Assembly (NCBI GenBank): GCA_018241505.1
Contig: JAFEDS010000013.1
Coordinates: 1,417-65,416 of the forward strand
Direction: 5' to 3'
Length of the DNA stretch: 64,000 nucleotides
Origin: Pseudomonadota bacterium
GTDB lineage: Bacteria; Pseudomonadota; Gammaproteobacteria; Steroidobacterales; Steroidobacteraceae
Under the pieces are notes generated by a model, which did no database searches, was not told the DNA's origin, and saw only the letters and a list, made by a program, of their open reading frames with translations. The position numbers and the translations under genes were made by a program. Shown here piece after piece: positions 25,695 through 35,211 of the stretch. The first letter of the stretch is position 1; every line of letters begins with the position of its first letter.

Positions 25695-28484
25695 TTAATG
25701 AAGGGTGTACTTCACCCTGGCATAGACAAAGCGCAGCAGGGGATCGCCGTAGGTAATGTCGTAGCCGCCCACGAAATTATTGGTGGACGACGCATAGTTG
25801 GCGTACGGCGGCTTCTTGTCGAACAGATTGCGCACACCGACGGTGAATGTGAAGTGCTCGAGGCCTGTATAGGCGGCCTGTCCATCGACCGTGTCGTACG
25901 CGGACACTTCGCGCGTCTTCTGCGTGATCGAGCTGGCCGAATCCCGATAACGCTTCTGGAAGCGTTGAGTGAGGGACACATTCCAGGTTGGAGCTTCGTA
26001 GAGAGCCGTGGTTGTGTAGCGGAATCGCGAAACAATGCCGCCGTTGGAGACATTGTTCAGTCCTTTGTCGAGCTGCCCGGTCCAGGTGCCGTCGGCATTC
26101 TGCGCATCGTACTTGTAGAAGTAGCTGCCGTTGCCGAGCAGAGTCACATTGCCCCGGTCGGCCAGCGGGAAGGTGTAGCGAAAGTCCATGTCCAGGCCGC
26201 TCACCTGGGTCTTGAACAGGTTGGCGTTGGTTTGACTGATGGCAATGATGTTGCCCTGGGCATCGCGGGTGAGCAGGTTGGCGAACTGCGTGGCCGTCTG
26301 GGCGTTCTGCAGAATGGTGGCGTAGTTGAGGCCGCCCACCACAATCTGGTTCTTCAGGTAGATCCAGAACGAATCCACATCGATGGTGAGATTGTGCACC
26401 GGTTCCAATACCGTACCGAGGGTGAAGGTGTTGGATTTTTCCGGTGACAGATGCGGATTACCGCCGGTGATGGTCGTGAACTGGAAGCTGCAGGACGGAT
26501 TGTTGGCGTCGAATACCGGGCACTGAATGGGATCGCGTGTGCCGTTACCGGTCACACTGCGTGCCTGCGCGGCGTACAGATCCGTCAGGGACGGCGCGCG
26601 GAAGCCCGTTCCAATCGCGCCACGCAACAGGAACCAGTTCACCGGCTGCCAGCGCAGTGAGCCCTTCGGATTCACCGTGTGGCCGATGGTCTGATAGTGG
26701 TCGTAACGCACCGCGGCGTCAGCTTCGAGACCGGAGAGCAGTGGCGCATTGAATTCGACAAATCCTGACTCGACGCTGCGCGATGCAGATTCCGGCAGGG
26801 TGTTGCCCCCTTGCCCCGCGATATCGCCGCCCTGGACCGCAGCGGCCGGATTGAAATCGAATGTCTCGCGACGCACTTCCAATCCTACGGCGCCCGCGAG
26901 AGGTCCGGCGGGCAGTGTCACCAACGTTCGGCTGGCGGTGCCCGCGAGGCTGGCGAGCGAGGTCTTCGTTGACAGGTCCTGGCCCAGGAACTCGGTCGCC
27001 TTGGCCGCGGCAATGGCGTTGGGATCGGTTGTGGGTCCAAATGGATTGATCACACCGCTGTCCAGCAGCGGCATGATTTTCGAATACTGGGGATATCCCG
27101 ACAGCAGATTGTCGGTCACCTTGACCTCGCTGTAGAGGGCCGACGTGTCGTAGTCCCAACCGGCGGCTGTTCCCTTCAAGCCTCCGACGATGCGCACGGT
27201 GTTTGCCGTGTCGAGTGTGTTGCGCAAGCCGTTCGCAAAATCGCGATAGATCAGGTTGAGAGGCTGGCCGTTCACCCCATTGGCAGTCGCGAATGCGGTC
27301 GGGTAGTACGGGCTGTCCGGACCCAACAGGAACGCACCCGTGCCGGGAGCGGCGTTCGGGTTCTTGTAGGTCGGATACTTGGTTGCAAGCAGATTGGCCA
27401 AGTACGCGATGTAGGGATTGCCTGCGATCATCGGGTTCTGAAACGACAGCGGCACGGGCTGTACGGTCGTCTGTGTCTTGACCTGCGAAAAGCTCGCCTC
27501 GCCGTACAACTTGCTCGCATCACTCAGGGCGTAGCCGCCATTCAAGGTGGCGTTGAGCTTGCGGTATTCCGGTACCAGCGAATCGAAGTCCGAGTTGTCG
27601 AACCGGCATGCATTCGGAAAATTCGCATCGTTGATGGAGTTGGGTCCGCAGTTGCCGGCGCCGGGGCTGCGCGTGCCCTTGCCGCCAGTCAGCGCGACGT
27701 TGGCCGGGAAAGCAAAGGAAGATGTGACGTCATTGCCATAGCCCGGACTGTAGCGGGTGGCGAAGTCGCGATCGGCACCCATCAGCGCATTCTGGTGCTC
27801 GAAATTGATCCCGAGCTCCACGTTGTAGCGATCCTGCTTCAGGTCGCCCATGCCAGCCAGCGCTGTCAGTTTTTCCTCGGTACCGCCGCCGGAATGAGTG
27901 GGCGTGCCACCCTCGGCTGTCACTTCCACTCCCTGGAAGTTCTTTCTCATGATGAAGTTGACCACGCCCGCGATGGCGTCGCTGCCGTAGACGGCAGACG
28001 CGCCGTCCTTGAGGACCTCCACGCGCTCGATCATGGCAACCGGAATGGACCCGATGTCGACGGACGAGCCGCTCGCGCCGGCGGAACTGCCTCCATAGAC
28101 GGTCGACCGTTTGCCATCGATCAGTACGAGCGTACGTGCGCTCGTGAGGCCGCGAAGTGAAACTGTTGAGATCGCGCCTGTTTGCGCGCCGGTATTCTGC
28201 GCGGCACTGACACTTCCGGCGCTGTCAATGGCGGCAATGTTCCTCATCAACTCTTCGGCGGTGCTGGCGCCGGTCCGCGCAATGTCCTCCTGTTTCAACA
28301 CCTGCACGGGCAAGGCCGTCTCGGCGTTGATTCGTTTGATGGAGGTGCCCGTGATGACGACTTCGTCGAGCTGTGACTTGCCGTCGTCTTCGGCCGCGAC
28401 TGCGGTCGTAACGCTCAGAACAAAAATCGCAACTTTAGTCCCGTCCGCCAGGCGGTTGAACAACCAATCATGCTTCATTCTCAA
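25695..28484 (-). CDS. TonB-dependent outer membrane receptor
   Basis: A 929-residue outer membrane transporter. A signal segment (VAIFVLSVTTAVAAE) precedes the TonB box-like LDEVVITGT and the plug domain (DIARTGASTAEELMRNI; RTLVLIDGKRS; IERVEVLKDGASAVYGSDAIAGVVNFI). Then follows a long beta-barrel ending in ARVKYTLH, with His at the last position where an aromatic residue is common. Nothing identifies the ligand. It lies 86 bases downstream of hpnK on the same strand and could be read from that operon or from its own promoter. Receptors of this plug type often import peptides, glycans or metal chelates. Confidence 0.93.
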   Translation of the reverse strand: MRMKHDWLFNRLADGTKVAIFVLSVTTAVAAEDDGKSQLDEVVITGTSIKRINAETALPVQVLKQEDIARTGASTAEELMRNIAAIDSAGSVSAAQNTGAQTGAISTVSLRGLTSARTLVLIDGKRSTVYGGSSAGASGSSVDIGSIPVAMIERVEVLKDGASAVYGSDAIAGVVNFIMRKNFQGVEVTAEGGTPTHSGGGTEEKLTALAGMGDLKQDRYNVELGINFEHQNALMGADRDFATRYSPGYGNDVTSSFAFPANVALTGGKGTRSPGAGNCGPNSINDANFPNACRFDNSDFDSLVPEYRKLNATLNGGYALSDASKLYGEASFSQVKTQTTVQPVPLSFQNPMIAGNPYIAYLANLLATKYPTYKNPNAAPGTGAFLLGPDSPYYPTAFATANGVNGQPLNLIYRDFANGLRNTLDTANTVRIVGGLKGTAAGWDYDTSALYSEVKVTDNLLSGYPQYSKIMPLLDSGVINPFGPTTDPNAIAAAKATEFLGQDLSTKTSLASLAGTASRTLVTLPAGPLAGAVGLEVRRETFDFNPAAAVQGGDIAGQGGNTLPESASRSVESGFVEFNAPLLSGLEADAAVRYDHYQTIGHTVNPKGSLRWQPVNWFLLRGAIGTGFRAPSLTDLYAAQARSVTGNGTRDPIQCPVFDANNPSCSFQFTTITGGNPHLSPEKSNTFTLGTVLEPVHNLTIDVDSFWIYLKNQIVVGGLNYATILQNAQTATQFANLLTRDAQGNIIAISQTNANLFKTQVSGLDMDFRYTFPLADRGNVTLLGNGSYFYKYDAQNADGTWTGQLDKGLNNVSNGGIVSRFRYTTTALYEAPTWNVSLTQRFQKRYRDSASSITQKTREVSAYDTVDGQAAYTGLEHFTFTVGVRNLFDKKPPYANYASSTNNFVGGYDITYGDPLLRFVYARVKYTLH

Positions 28485-28570
28485 ACCCCGTGTGCGGCTC
28501 GACGTCCGCTTGTGTCATGTCAGGGGCGGGGATTGTGAATAACAGAACTGACTTTGACGATTGCCGCGGG

Positions 28571-29422
28571 TTATTTTGATGTTCCCGTTCCCACCGCCGT
28601 GTTGCTTTCACTGCGCAGGTCCCGATAGCCGCCACACACGGCACCGCTGGCGATCACGGCTGCGCGGACCCGAGTATCGAGGAGCGCGGCCAATTCGTTG
28701 TTGTGCAGGCTGGGATGCAGATAGATTTCCGTCACGCCTGGCGGCAAGCGGGCGAGGATATCGAGCAGCCCCAGGGTGTCGAGCCGGCCGGTGGCCGCGA
28801 GACCAAACACTTGGTCATTGAAGGTAATTCCCGCCGCGCGTAGTCGCGCGCGCATCAGTTTCAGCCAAGGCAACAGGAACGCCGCACCGGCACTCGCGCC
28901 CGCAAGGCGCGCATACCAGAACGGTTCCCGCGGAATCCGTACAGCGGCCATTCCAAACTCGCCGCCAATTCTCGAGATCATCTTGAGAATCAGGGGATGC
29001 AAATGGAAGTGTTTGTGGGCGTTCACGTGGTCCAAGTGCAGGCCGGTTCGAGCGAATGCCTCGAATTGAGCGCGGATTTCCGCGGCGAGCTGCGCCCTGA
29101 CCTTTCTCGAGGCCGCGATGCGGAATGAACTCAACACCATGGCGTTGGAAAACCGGCCCCTGGCATCCACCAGGGACGGCAGCCGGTGCGCGGGTAGAAC
29201 ACTATGCCCATCCACGAGCACCAGGTGGAGGCCGACGCGAAGTCCTGGCAACGTTTCGGCGAGCCGCACGGCGGCCGGTGTGGCCGGCTCACCCATCATC
29301 AGACTGGCTGCCGTCAGGACGCCGCTGAGCGCAGCTTGCCGCACGGCTTCGTTGACCGCGTCGTTCAGCCCGAAATCATCGGCGGTGATGATGAGAAAGC
29401 GGGCGGGCGCCGCCCCACTCAA
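28571..29422 (-). CDS. hpnK: Hopanoid biosynthesis deacetylase HpnK (YdjC family)
   Basis: A 283-residue YdjC/ChbG-like deacetylase. LIITADDFGLNDAVNEAV at the N-terminus gives the metal-binding Asp pair, LHLDHVNAHKHFHLHP supplies the His ligands, and TEIYLHPS lies near the end. In hopanoid producers HpnK deacetylates an N-acetylglucosaminyl bacteriohopanetetrol made by HpnI, and HpnJ then contracts the ring to the cyclitol ether. It is the last gene of hpnJ-hpnI-hpnK and overlaps hpnI by four bases. Confidence 0.94.
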   Translation of the reverse strand: MSGAAPARFLIITADDFGLNDAVNEAVRQAALSGVLTAASLMMGEPATPAAVRLAETLPGLRVGLHLVLVDGHSVLPAHRLPSLVDARGRFSNAMVLSSFRIAASRKVRAQLAAEIRAQFEAFARTGLHLDHVNAHKHFHLHPLILKMISRIGGEFGMAAVRIPREPFWYARLAGASAGAAFLLPWLKLMRARLRAAGITFNDQVFGLAATGRLDTLGLLDILARLPPGVTEIYLHPSLHNNELAALLDTRVRAAVIASGAVCGGYRDLRSESNTAVGTGTSK

Positions 29423-30585
29423 GAGACGCTACGCATGATGCCTTCAGCATCAACGGTGAACTCGGCGCCGCGCCAAGTTACCACCGATGTCCGGGAAGCG
29501 CGCCACCACACCCAACACAACAGCAACTCTCTGACCGGCAGCAGGCACAGGTCGCTGATCGCGACTGCCCGGGCTCGCAACCGGGAGGTCATGAAAAGCG
29601 TGAGGCGCGCGGCAACAGCGGCCAGTAACAGCGAGGTGCGAAACGCCGCGACCGACTGCAACTCCGCGCTCATCACCAGTCCCAGCAGTGCCAGTGGAAA
29701 ACCGAAGCTCAGAAACAGGAACCGGAAGCTCTTGGGGCGCAGCACCCGGATGGTGCGCATCCAGCGCGTTTCGTGCGCAACCAGGTAGTCGAGACTGTCT
29801 TCCGAATGTCCAGTGCGCGGCACCTGGCTCGACAACGCGATCTTCAGTCCCGTGCCCCGCACGAGTGCTCCCAGCTCGTAGTCATCGGCCAGGTGGTTAC
29901 AAAGGTGCTGCAGCCCGCCGGTGGCCTGCAGCGTTTCGCGACGCAGGCACAGGGTCAAACCCGAAGCATACTCGCGATGACCGAACAACCAGGCAACGAG
30001 CACCGAGGGCATGTACCAGTCATTCACATACATGGCACCCAGCCGGGACCACACTCCCGTGGTGGGCATGCCGCGATAGATACAGGTAACCAACCCCACG
30101 CCCGGGTCACTCAGGGGCGCGACCATGCCCGACAGATAGTCAGGACCGACCCGTGCATCGCTGTCCGCGATCATGAGCAGATCGTGTTCGGCGGACGGCA
30201 GCATGTTGATGAGACTGCTGATCTTTCGATTCGAGCCGTGTTGCAACCCGCTCACAACCACCCGCATGGGCAGCGTCGGAAACTCGCGCCGCAGCCGCGT
30301 AACCACCGCGAGAGCGGGGTCCGCCCCATCTTGCACACCGAACACAATCTGGAAGCGGGGGTAGTCCTGCGCACAGAATGAGCGCAGGTTTTCATACAAC
30401 CCGGGTTCCGCGCCGCACAGCGGTTTCAACACGGTGAGCGGCGGCGCGAGCGGGTTCGCGGGCACACGCCACCGCCGCCGGATCTCAAACACCAGGAATG
30501 CCAACGCGGCGACCGCTTCATAGCCGCCCGCCATCAGTAACAGTCCAATCCCGGTGAGTCCGATCAGCTCATGCAACAGCTCCAT
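29419..30585 (-). CDS. hpnI: Hopanoid glycosyltransferase HpnI
   Basis: A 388-residue membrane-bound GT-A glycosyltransferase, ceramide-glucosyltransferase-like. Visible are PLTVLKPLCGAEPGLYENLRS, the MIADSDARV metal motif, LADDYELGALVRG and ETRWMRTIRVLRP, which acts as the (Q/R)xxRW motif, plus C-terminal membrane helices. HpnI adds N-acetylglucosamine to bacteriohopanetetrol at the inner membrane. Its start adjoins the hpnJ stop. Confidence 0.94.
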   Translation of the reverse strand: MELLHELIGLTGIGLLLMAGGYEAVAALAFLVFEIRRRWRVPANPLAPPLTVLKPLCGAEPGLYENLRSFCAQDYPRFQIVFGVQDGADPALAVVTRLRREFPTLPMRVVVSGLQHGSNRKISSLINMLPSAEHDLLMIADSDARVGPDYLSGMVAPLSDPGVGLVTCIYRGMPTTGVWSRLGAMYVNDWYMPSVLVAWLFGHREYASGLTLCLRRETLQATGGLQHLCNHLADDYELGALVRGTGLKIALSSQVPRTGHSEDSLDYLVAHETRWMRTIRVLRPKSFRFLFLSFGFPLALLGLVMSAELQSVAAFRTSLLLAAVAARLTLFMTSRLRARAVAISDLCLLPVRELLLCWVWWRASRTSVVTWRGAEFTVDAEGIMRSVS

Positions 30586-32013
30586 TCAGGCTTCCCGTGC
30601 ATGCAGAAAGCGGAAGAACTCCACGCCCTCGCGCAGCCGCCGGCGCATCATCTGCGGACTGAGCAGCATCTCGCGGACAATCTCCCAGATCTTGCCCGGC
30701 CGGAAATAGAACTCCCGGTAGAACAGCTCCATGCTGTGGAAGATCTGCTCCTTGGAGAGGTGCGGATAGCTGATGACGGCGAGCTGCACGCCCTGTTCAT
30801 TGACTAGGTGTTGACTGGTGTTTTCCGCCAGCCAGCCGTGCTGCACGGCTTCCTTGTAGAGTTGCGTGCCGGGGTAGGGCGCGGCCAGGGAAACCTGGAT
30901 GGTGTGCGGGTTGATCTGCTTGGCGAACTCGATGGTTTTTGCGATGGTCTCCTGGGTCTCACCCGGCAGTCCCAGGATGAAGGTGCCGTGGATGACGATG
31001 CCCAACTCGCGGCAATTTGCCGTGAAGCGCCGTGCGATGTCGGTGCGCAGGCCTTTGCGGATGTTGTGGAGTATCTGGTCGTCCCCGGATTCGTAGCCTA
31101 CGAGCAGCAGGCGCAGCCCGTTGTCCTTCATGATCTTCAACGTGTCGTAGGGCACGTTGGCCTTGGCGTTGCAGCTCCACGTCATGCCGAGCTCGCCCAT
31201 GCCACGCGCGATCTCTTCGACGCGCGCGAGGTTGGAAGAGTCCGTAAAGGTGTCGTCGTCGAACATGATCTCCTGGACTTCAGGCATGTTCTGCTTGATC
31301 CAACGCACCTCATCGAGCACATTGCGCGCCGATCTGACCCGGTAGCGATGCCCGCCGACTGTCTGCGGCCACAGGCAGAAAGTGCACTTCGAGCGACAAC
31401 CGCGCCCGGTGTACAGACTCACGTAGGGATGCTTCAGGTAGCCGATGAAGTAGTTCCGGACGGTGAGGTCCCGTTGATACACGGGCGCCACGAATGGCAA
31501 CTCATCCATGTTTTCGAGCATCGGCCGCGGCAGGTTGTGAATCACCCGGCCCGTGCCATCCCGATATGACAATCCCTTGATCTCACTCAGCGGCATGCCG
31601 CCGGCGACGTCGCGGCAGGTGTAGTCGAATTCTTCGCGGCAGACAAAGTCGATGGCGGCCGTGGCCCGCAGCGAGCCCTCCGGATCCACCATGGTCTTCG
31701 CGCCCACCATTCCCACGCGGACCTGGGGGTTTTGTTGTTTGAGCAATTCGGCAAAGCGCGCGTCCGTGGGAAACGACGGCGTGCTCGTGTGAATGATCAC
31801 CAACTCGTAGAGCCGGGCGATCTTCAGAGTGGCCGCGACTGAAAGTCCATCGGCGGGGGCATCCAGAAGGCGCGAGTCCGGTACGAGGGCCGCCGGCTGG
31901 GCCAGCCAGGTCGGGAACCAGAAAGAGCGCACCTCGCGTTTGGCCTGGTAGCGGGAGCCGGCGCCGCCGTCAAAGCCCTCGAAGGAGGGGGCCTGCAAAA
32001 AAAGTGTCTTCAT
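30586..32013 (-). CDS. hpnJ: Hopanoid radical SAM protein HpnJ
   Basis: A 475-residue B12-binding radical SAM enzyme. The N-terminus MKTLFLQAPSFEGFDGGAG is characteristic of HpnJ. The cobalamin-type domain fills about residues 1-140, and the cluster motif C-x3-C-x2-C (GRGCRSKCTFCLW) sits near residue 208. The ATG at 32013 is chosen over in-frame ATGs at 32022 and 32040 because the family sequence begins there and a GAGGG lies 10 bases upstream. It carries out the ring contraction giving the cyclitol ether of composite hopanoids, and is the first gene of its operon. Confidence 0.94.
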   Translation of the reverse strand: MKTLFLQAPSFEGFDGGAGSRYQAKREVRSFWFPTWLAQPAALVPDSRLLDAPADGLSVAATLKIARLYELVIIHTSTPSFPTDARFAELLKQQNPQVRVGMVGAKTMVDPEGSLRATAAIDFVCREEFDYTCRDVAGGMPLSEIKGLSYRDGTGRVIHNLPRPMLENMDELPFVAPVYQRDLTVRNYFIGYLKHPYVSLYTGRGCRSKCTFCLWPQTVGGHRYRVRSARNVLDEVRWIKQNMPEVQEIMFDDDTFTDSSNLARVEEIARGMGELGMTWSCNAKANVPYDTLKIMKDNGLRLLLVGYESGDDQILHNIRKGLRTDIARRFTANCRELGIVIHGTFILGLPGETQETIAKTIEFAKQINPHTIQVSLAAPYPGTQLYKEAVQHGWLAENTSQHLVNEQGVQLAVISYPHLSKEQIFHSMELFYREFYFRPGKIWEIVREMLLSPQMMRRRLREGVEFFRFLHAREA

Positions 32014-32042
32014 CCGCGCCATGCCCTCGCAGCCAATCATGA

Positions 32043-32059
32043 ACTTTGTATAACAAAGT
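32043..32059. promoter_or_regulatory. Perfect 17-bp palindrome upstream of hpnJ
   Basis: ACTTTGT-ATA-ACAAAGT is a perfect inverted repeat, 30-46 bases upstream of the hpnJ ATG. A further ACTTTGT half-site lies at 32109-32115. This AT-rich symmetry in GC-rich DNA is what a dimeric repressor or activator would bind. The regulator is unknown. Confidence 0.55.
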
Positions 32060-32258
32060 AATGTGGCAAAATCGCGTCTGCAAGACTTTTATAATTAAGT
32101 TTGAAATTACTTTGTACAGGAAAGCTAGCCGAAAGGTTAGCGTCTGTATGCGCACAGCAACACTGGCTTACAGTTGTTCACAGCCCGCATTGGAACCAAA
32201 CGGCGAGTCGCGGCGACCAACCGGATAGTGTCGATGGATGGAATTGCAGGAGTGGCCC

Positions 32259-32507
32259 ATGTCCATGGAACAGCGTCTACAGCACGCCGCGCGCGCTGGC
32301 CTTGCCAGTGGCCGACTCCCCCGAGTGCAGTCGCAATGCATTTGGGGTGGCTACGGCCGTGGGGATGTCTGCTCCTTGTGCGGTGAGCCAATCCGCTCGC
32401 ATGAAGTGGAGTTCGAGGTGACTGAGGCCGGCGGCAGCACGCGGCCCGCCTTCAAGTTCCACATCACCTGTCACGAGGCGTGGCAGCTCGAATGCGCGCT
32501 CGGCTGA
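32259..32507 (+). CDS. Small Cys/His-rich protein, possible zinc ribbon
   Basis: An 82-residue hypothetical protein. CSLCGEPI in the middle and FHITCHEAWQLEC near the end give two Cys pairs and His residues spaced like a small zinc-binding module. The ATG at 32259 has an AGGAG with ideal 6-base spacing; upstream ATGs at 32234 and 32238 do not. It is divergent from hpnJ and faces hpnL, so it sits inside the hopanoid gene group. I know no function for it. Confidence 0.75.
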   Translation: MSMEQRLQHAARAGLASGRLPRVQSQCIWGGYGRGDVCSLCGEPIRSHEVEFEVTEAGGSTRPAFKFHITCHEAWQLECALG

Positions 32508-32560
32508 TTTCATTGGCGCGACACTGGCCGCGCGGACCCCGGGTACTTTTGCGCCGGCCG

Positions 32561-33505
32561 CTATTGGGCTCGTGCTGAAGTACTGCCACCCCACTGCATC
32601 TGCCAAGCGGCCAGCGCCGGCAGGCCGAACAGGATTTCGCGTGTCCGTTTGGCGAGTGACAATGCGATCGCGACATCGCTGCCGATGCCGAGTAGGCTGC
32701 CCACTCCCGCCAGGCCCGCTTCCTGAACGCCCAGCCCCGCTGGCACGAGGAAGAAGACGCTCCGTGCAGCGAGCGTGAAACTCTCGAGCGCAACCGCGCC
32801 TTCCACGCTCACCGGATGAGACAGCCAGCGCAGCGCCAGCCAGGTCTCGGCGGAGCCACTGACCAGCCCCGCGACCTGCCAGGCGATCGACCTCGCCAGC
32901 CGGCCCGGCTCCGATGCGAGCTTGCGCGTGGTCGCGTCGACTTCGGCGAGTGCGCCGATGGTTTGTCCGGCGAGCCGGTGGACGCCCCGAAAGAACAGCC
33001 CGGAGCGCAGTATCCAGAAAAGCAGTGAAGCCATGATTGCCGCGGCCAGCACGGCTGTGATCACGACACCGGCCATTTCGAAGTGTTGCGTTGCGTGCAA
33101 CAGGCAGGCGAGGCCCACGACGAGAAATAATCCCTGTGACAGGATGTTCAGCATGGTCTCCACCAGGATGCTGCCCACCGCAACCGGATAGCTCACGCCG
33201 CGGCGTACCAACAGTCGTGCGCCGACTACTTCACCGCCGATATTCGCCACCGGCAGCAGCCGGTTGATGGCCTCGCGCACCGCGGCGATGCTGAACAGAG
33301 TGGCAAGATCGATGCGTTCGGGAATCAGCATCCGCCATCCCATGACATCCAGCGCCAGTGGCATGCAGTGCAGGGGCACCAGGCACAGCAGCAGCCAACC
33401 GGCCTGCCCCAGCAGCCGCATGATCGACTGGATGTCGTTGTGAACGACCAGCAGAATCAGCGCCACTAGACCGAGGAGCAATGCAACGCGGGTGACTGTC
33501 TTCAT
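32561..33505 (-). CDS. hpnL: Hopanoid-associated membrane protein HpnL
   Basis: A 314-residue protein with about eight helices in the lysylphosphatidylglycerol synthase/flippase-like (UPF0104) family. AVREAINRLLPVANIGGEVVGARLL and the later FFLVPAGLGVQEAGLAGVGSLLG are the two conserved segments. Its closeness to hpnI/J/K identifies it as HpnL, thought to help place or move extended hopanoids. It is separated from hpnJ by the small divergent gene and therefore has its own promoter region. Confidence 0.9.
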   Translation of the reverse strand: MKTVTRVALLLGLVALILLVVHNDIQSIMRLLGQAGWLLLCLVPLHCMPLALDVMGWRMLIPERIDLATLFSIAAVREAINRLLPVANIGGEVVGARLLVRRGVSYPVAVGSILVETMLNILSQGLFLVVGLACLLHATQHFEMAGVVITAVLAAAIMASLLFWILRSGLFFRGVHRLAGQTIGALAEVDATTRKLASEPGRLARSIAWQVAGLVSGSAETWLALRWLSHPVSVEGAVALESFTLAARSVFFLVPAGLGVQEAGLAGVGSLLGIGSDVAIALSLAKRTREILFGLPALAAWQMQWGGSTSARAQ

Positions 33506-33523
33506 CCGCGCAATTGTAACAAT

Positions 33524-35206
33524 TCAAACTGAGGATGCCGCGCTGCCGGGTGAGGGGTGCGGGGTGACCGGGGCCTTGAGCCGGCTCGGCTGCAGCTCGC
33601 CGGTGCCCTCCAGCACGCTGTAGGCAACCGAGCAGATGTGCGAGTGAATCCGTTTCAAGTCGCGCAGAATGTCCAGATGCAACGAGCTCGACTCGATGCT
33701 TTCCGCGCGTCCCTCACGCAGTCGGGAGAAGTGGCTTTCGGCGGCAGCATACTCAGTGGCGCGTAGCTGAGCTTTCTCGGTGACGAGTTGACGTGCCACG
33801 CCGACGTCGCGCGACATGAAGACACTGAAGGCCAGCTTCAGGTTGTCGATGACTCCCTGGTGAAATGCTTCCAGCTCCGCCGCGCCTTCCTTGGAAAAGG
33901 CAATTTTCCGCTTGATTTTCTTGGCGGCGAGATCCATCAGGTTCTTGTCGATGATGTCTCCGACGTGCTCGAGATTGATGGAGAACGAAATGATTTCCAT
34001 CGCCCGGTGCCCGTCGCGCTCGTTCATGCTCTCGCGCGTGAGCTTGGTAACGTACAACTTGACAGCTTCGTCGAGCTTGTCGACGGCGTCATCCATCTCG
34101 CAGATTTCCGCAACGAGCTTGCGGTCGTCGGTCATGATCGCGGTCCGTGCCCGGCGCAACATAGTCTCGACAATGTCGCCGATATGTAGCGTTTCGCGCG
34201 CCGCGCAGGCCAGCGCTACGGAGGGGCTCGCGAGTGCCGTCTCATCCAGGTAGAGCGGTGTCGACAGGTCGTTGGGCTTGGGCCGATCGGGCAGGAAGCG
34301 GGTGAGCGCCGCGGCGAGTCCGTTCAACGGCAGAATGAATACGAGCGCGAGTGCCACATTGAAGACCGTGTGAAAGTCGGCGGCCATGCGCGACGGGTTG
34401 GGTTCGAGCTGCATCCAGAAAGTGGCGATGGGTTGCAGGAAGGGCAGCACCACAGCGCAGCCGATCAGGCGGTTCAACAGGTTGCCCAGCGGCAGGCGGC
34501 GGCTCGCGGGATTGTCACTCTGGCTGCCTTCAATGAGCGGGTTGATCGCGCTTCCCAGGTTGGCACCGAGTATCAATGCCAACGTCGCCACGGGCGTGAT
34601 GAAATTCGAGAACGACAATGACATCACGAGCAACACAACGGTCACACTGGAGTGTGCGGCCCAGGTGAGAGCCGCTGCCATCAACAGGCACAACAAGGGT
34701 TCGTCCGTGATTGCCTGAAGAAGAGTGCGGACCGCCGGCGCATTCTCTGCCGGTGCCAGTGTGTCCAAAAGAATGTGCAGGGCGAGGACCATCAAGCCGA
34801 CGCCAATGGCCACGCGACCTAGGTCACGAGCCCGCGTCGTCCCGCCCCGTTTGAACGCGGTCACACCGACGAGAAACAGGACGGGAGCTACCGCCGAAAC
34901 GTTGAAAGACAACACCTGAACGATGAGCGTCGTTCCAACATTCGCGCCCAGCATGATGGCCAGGGCAGGAACCAGGTCGACGGTACCGCCCGTAACAAAC
35001 GACGCCGTCATGAGCCCGGTTGCCGTGCTGCTCTGGAGCAGCGCCGTGACCCCGATGCCCGCCAGGAACGCGAGAAATCGATTGCGCAGGGCCAGTCCGA
35101 GAAAGCGCCGCAGATCCGATCCGAAGGCGCGCACGATCCCGCTGCGGACCATGTGCAGGCCCCACAACAGCAACGCTACGCCACCCATGAGATCCAGTAA
35201 AATCAT
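33524..35206 (-). CDS. Sodium/phosphate cotransporter with PhoU-like domain (NptA/YjbB type)
   Basis: A 560-residue inner membrane protein. Two inverted QSS repeats of the Na/Pi cotransporter family are visible (GVTALLQSSTATGLMTASFV; AALTWAAHSSVTVVLLVM), with LGANVGTT and LGANLGSA. From about residue 330 a cytoplasmic PhoU-like helical domain follows. The ATG at 35206 starts MILLDLMGGVALLLWGLHMVRSG; the frame stays open far upstream, but that part only reads through the neighbouring gene out of frame. It follows the DUF2306 gene by 5 bases, so the two are likely co-transcribed. Phosphate movement driven by sodium is the expected role. Confidence 0.92.
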   Translation of the reverse strand: MILLDLMGGVALLLWGLHMVRSGIVRAFGSDLRRFLGLALRNRFLAFLAGIGVTALLQSSTATGLMTASFVTGGTVDLVPALAIMLGANVGTTLIVQVLSFNVSAVAPVLFLVGVTAFKRGGTTRARDLGRVAIGVGLMVLALHILLDTLAPAENAPAVRTLLQAITDEPLLCLLMAAALTWAAHSSVTVVLLVMSLSFSNFITPVATLALILGANLGSAINPLIEGSQSDNPASRRLPLGNLLNRLIGCAVVLPFLQPIATFWMQLEPNPSRMAADFHTVFNVALALVFILPLNGLAAALTRFLPDRPKPNDLSTPLYLDETALASPSVALACAARETLHIGDIVETMLRRARTAIMTDDRKLVAEICEMDDAVDKLDEAVKLYVTKLTRESMNERDGHRAMEIISFSINLEHVGDIIDKNLMDLAAKKIKRKIAFSKEGAAELEAFHQGVIDNLKLAFSVFMSRDVGVARQLVTEKAQLRATEYAAAESHFSRLREGRAESIESSSLHLDILRDLKRIHSHICSVAYSVLEGTGELQPSRLKAPVTPHPSPGSAASSV

Positions 35207-35211
35207 GCTCG

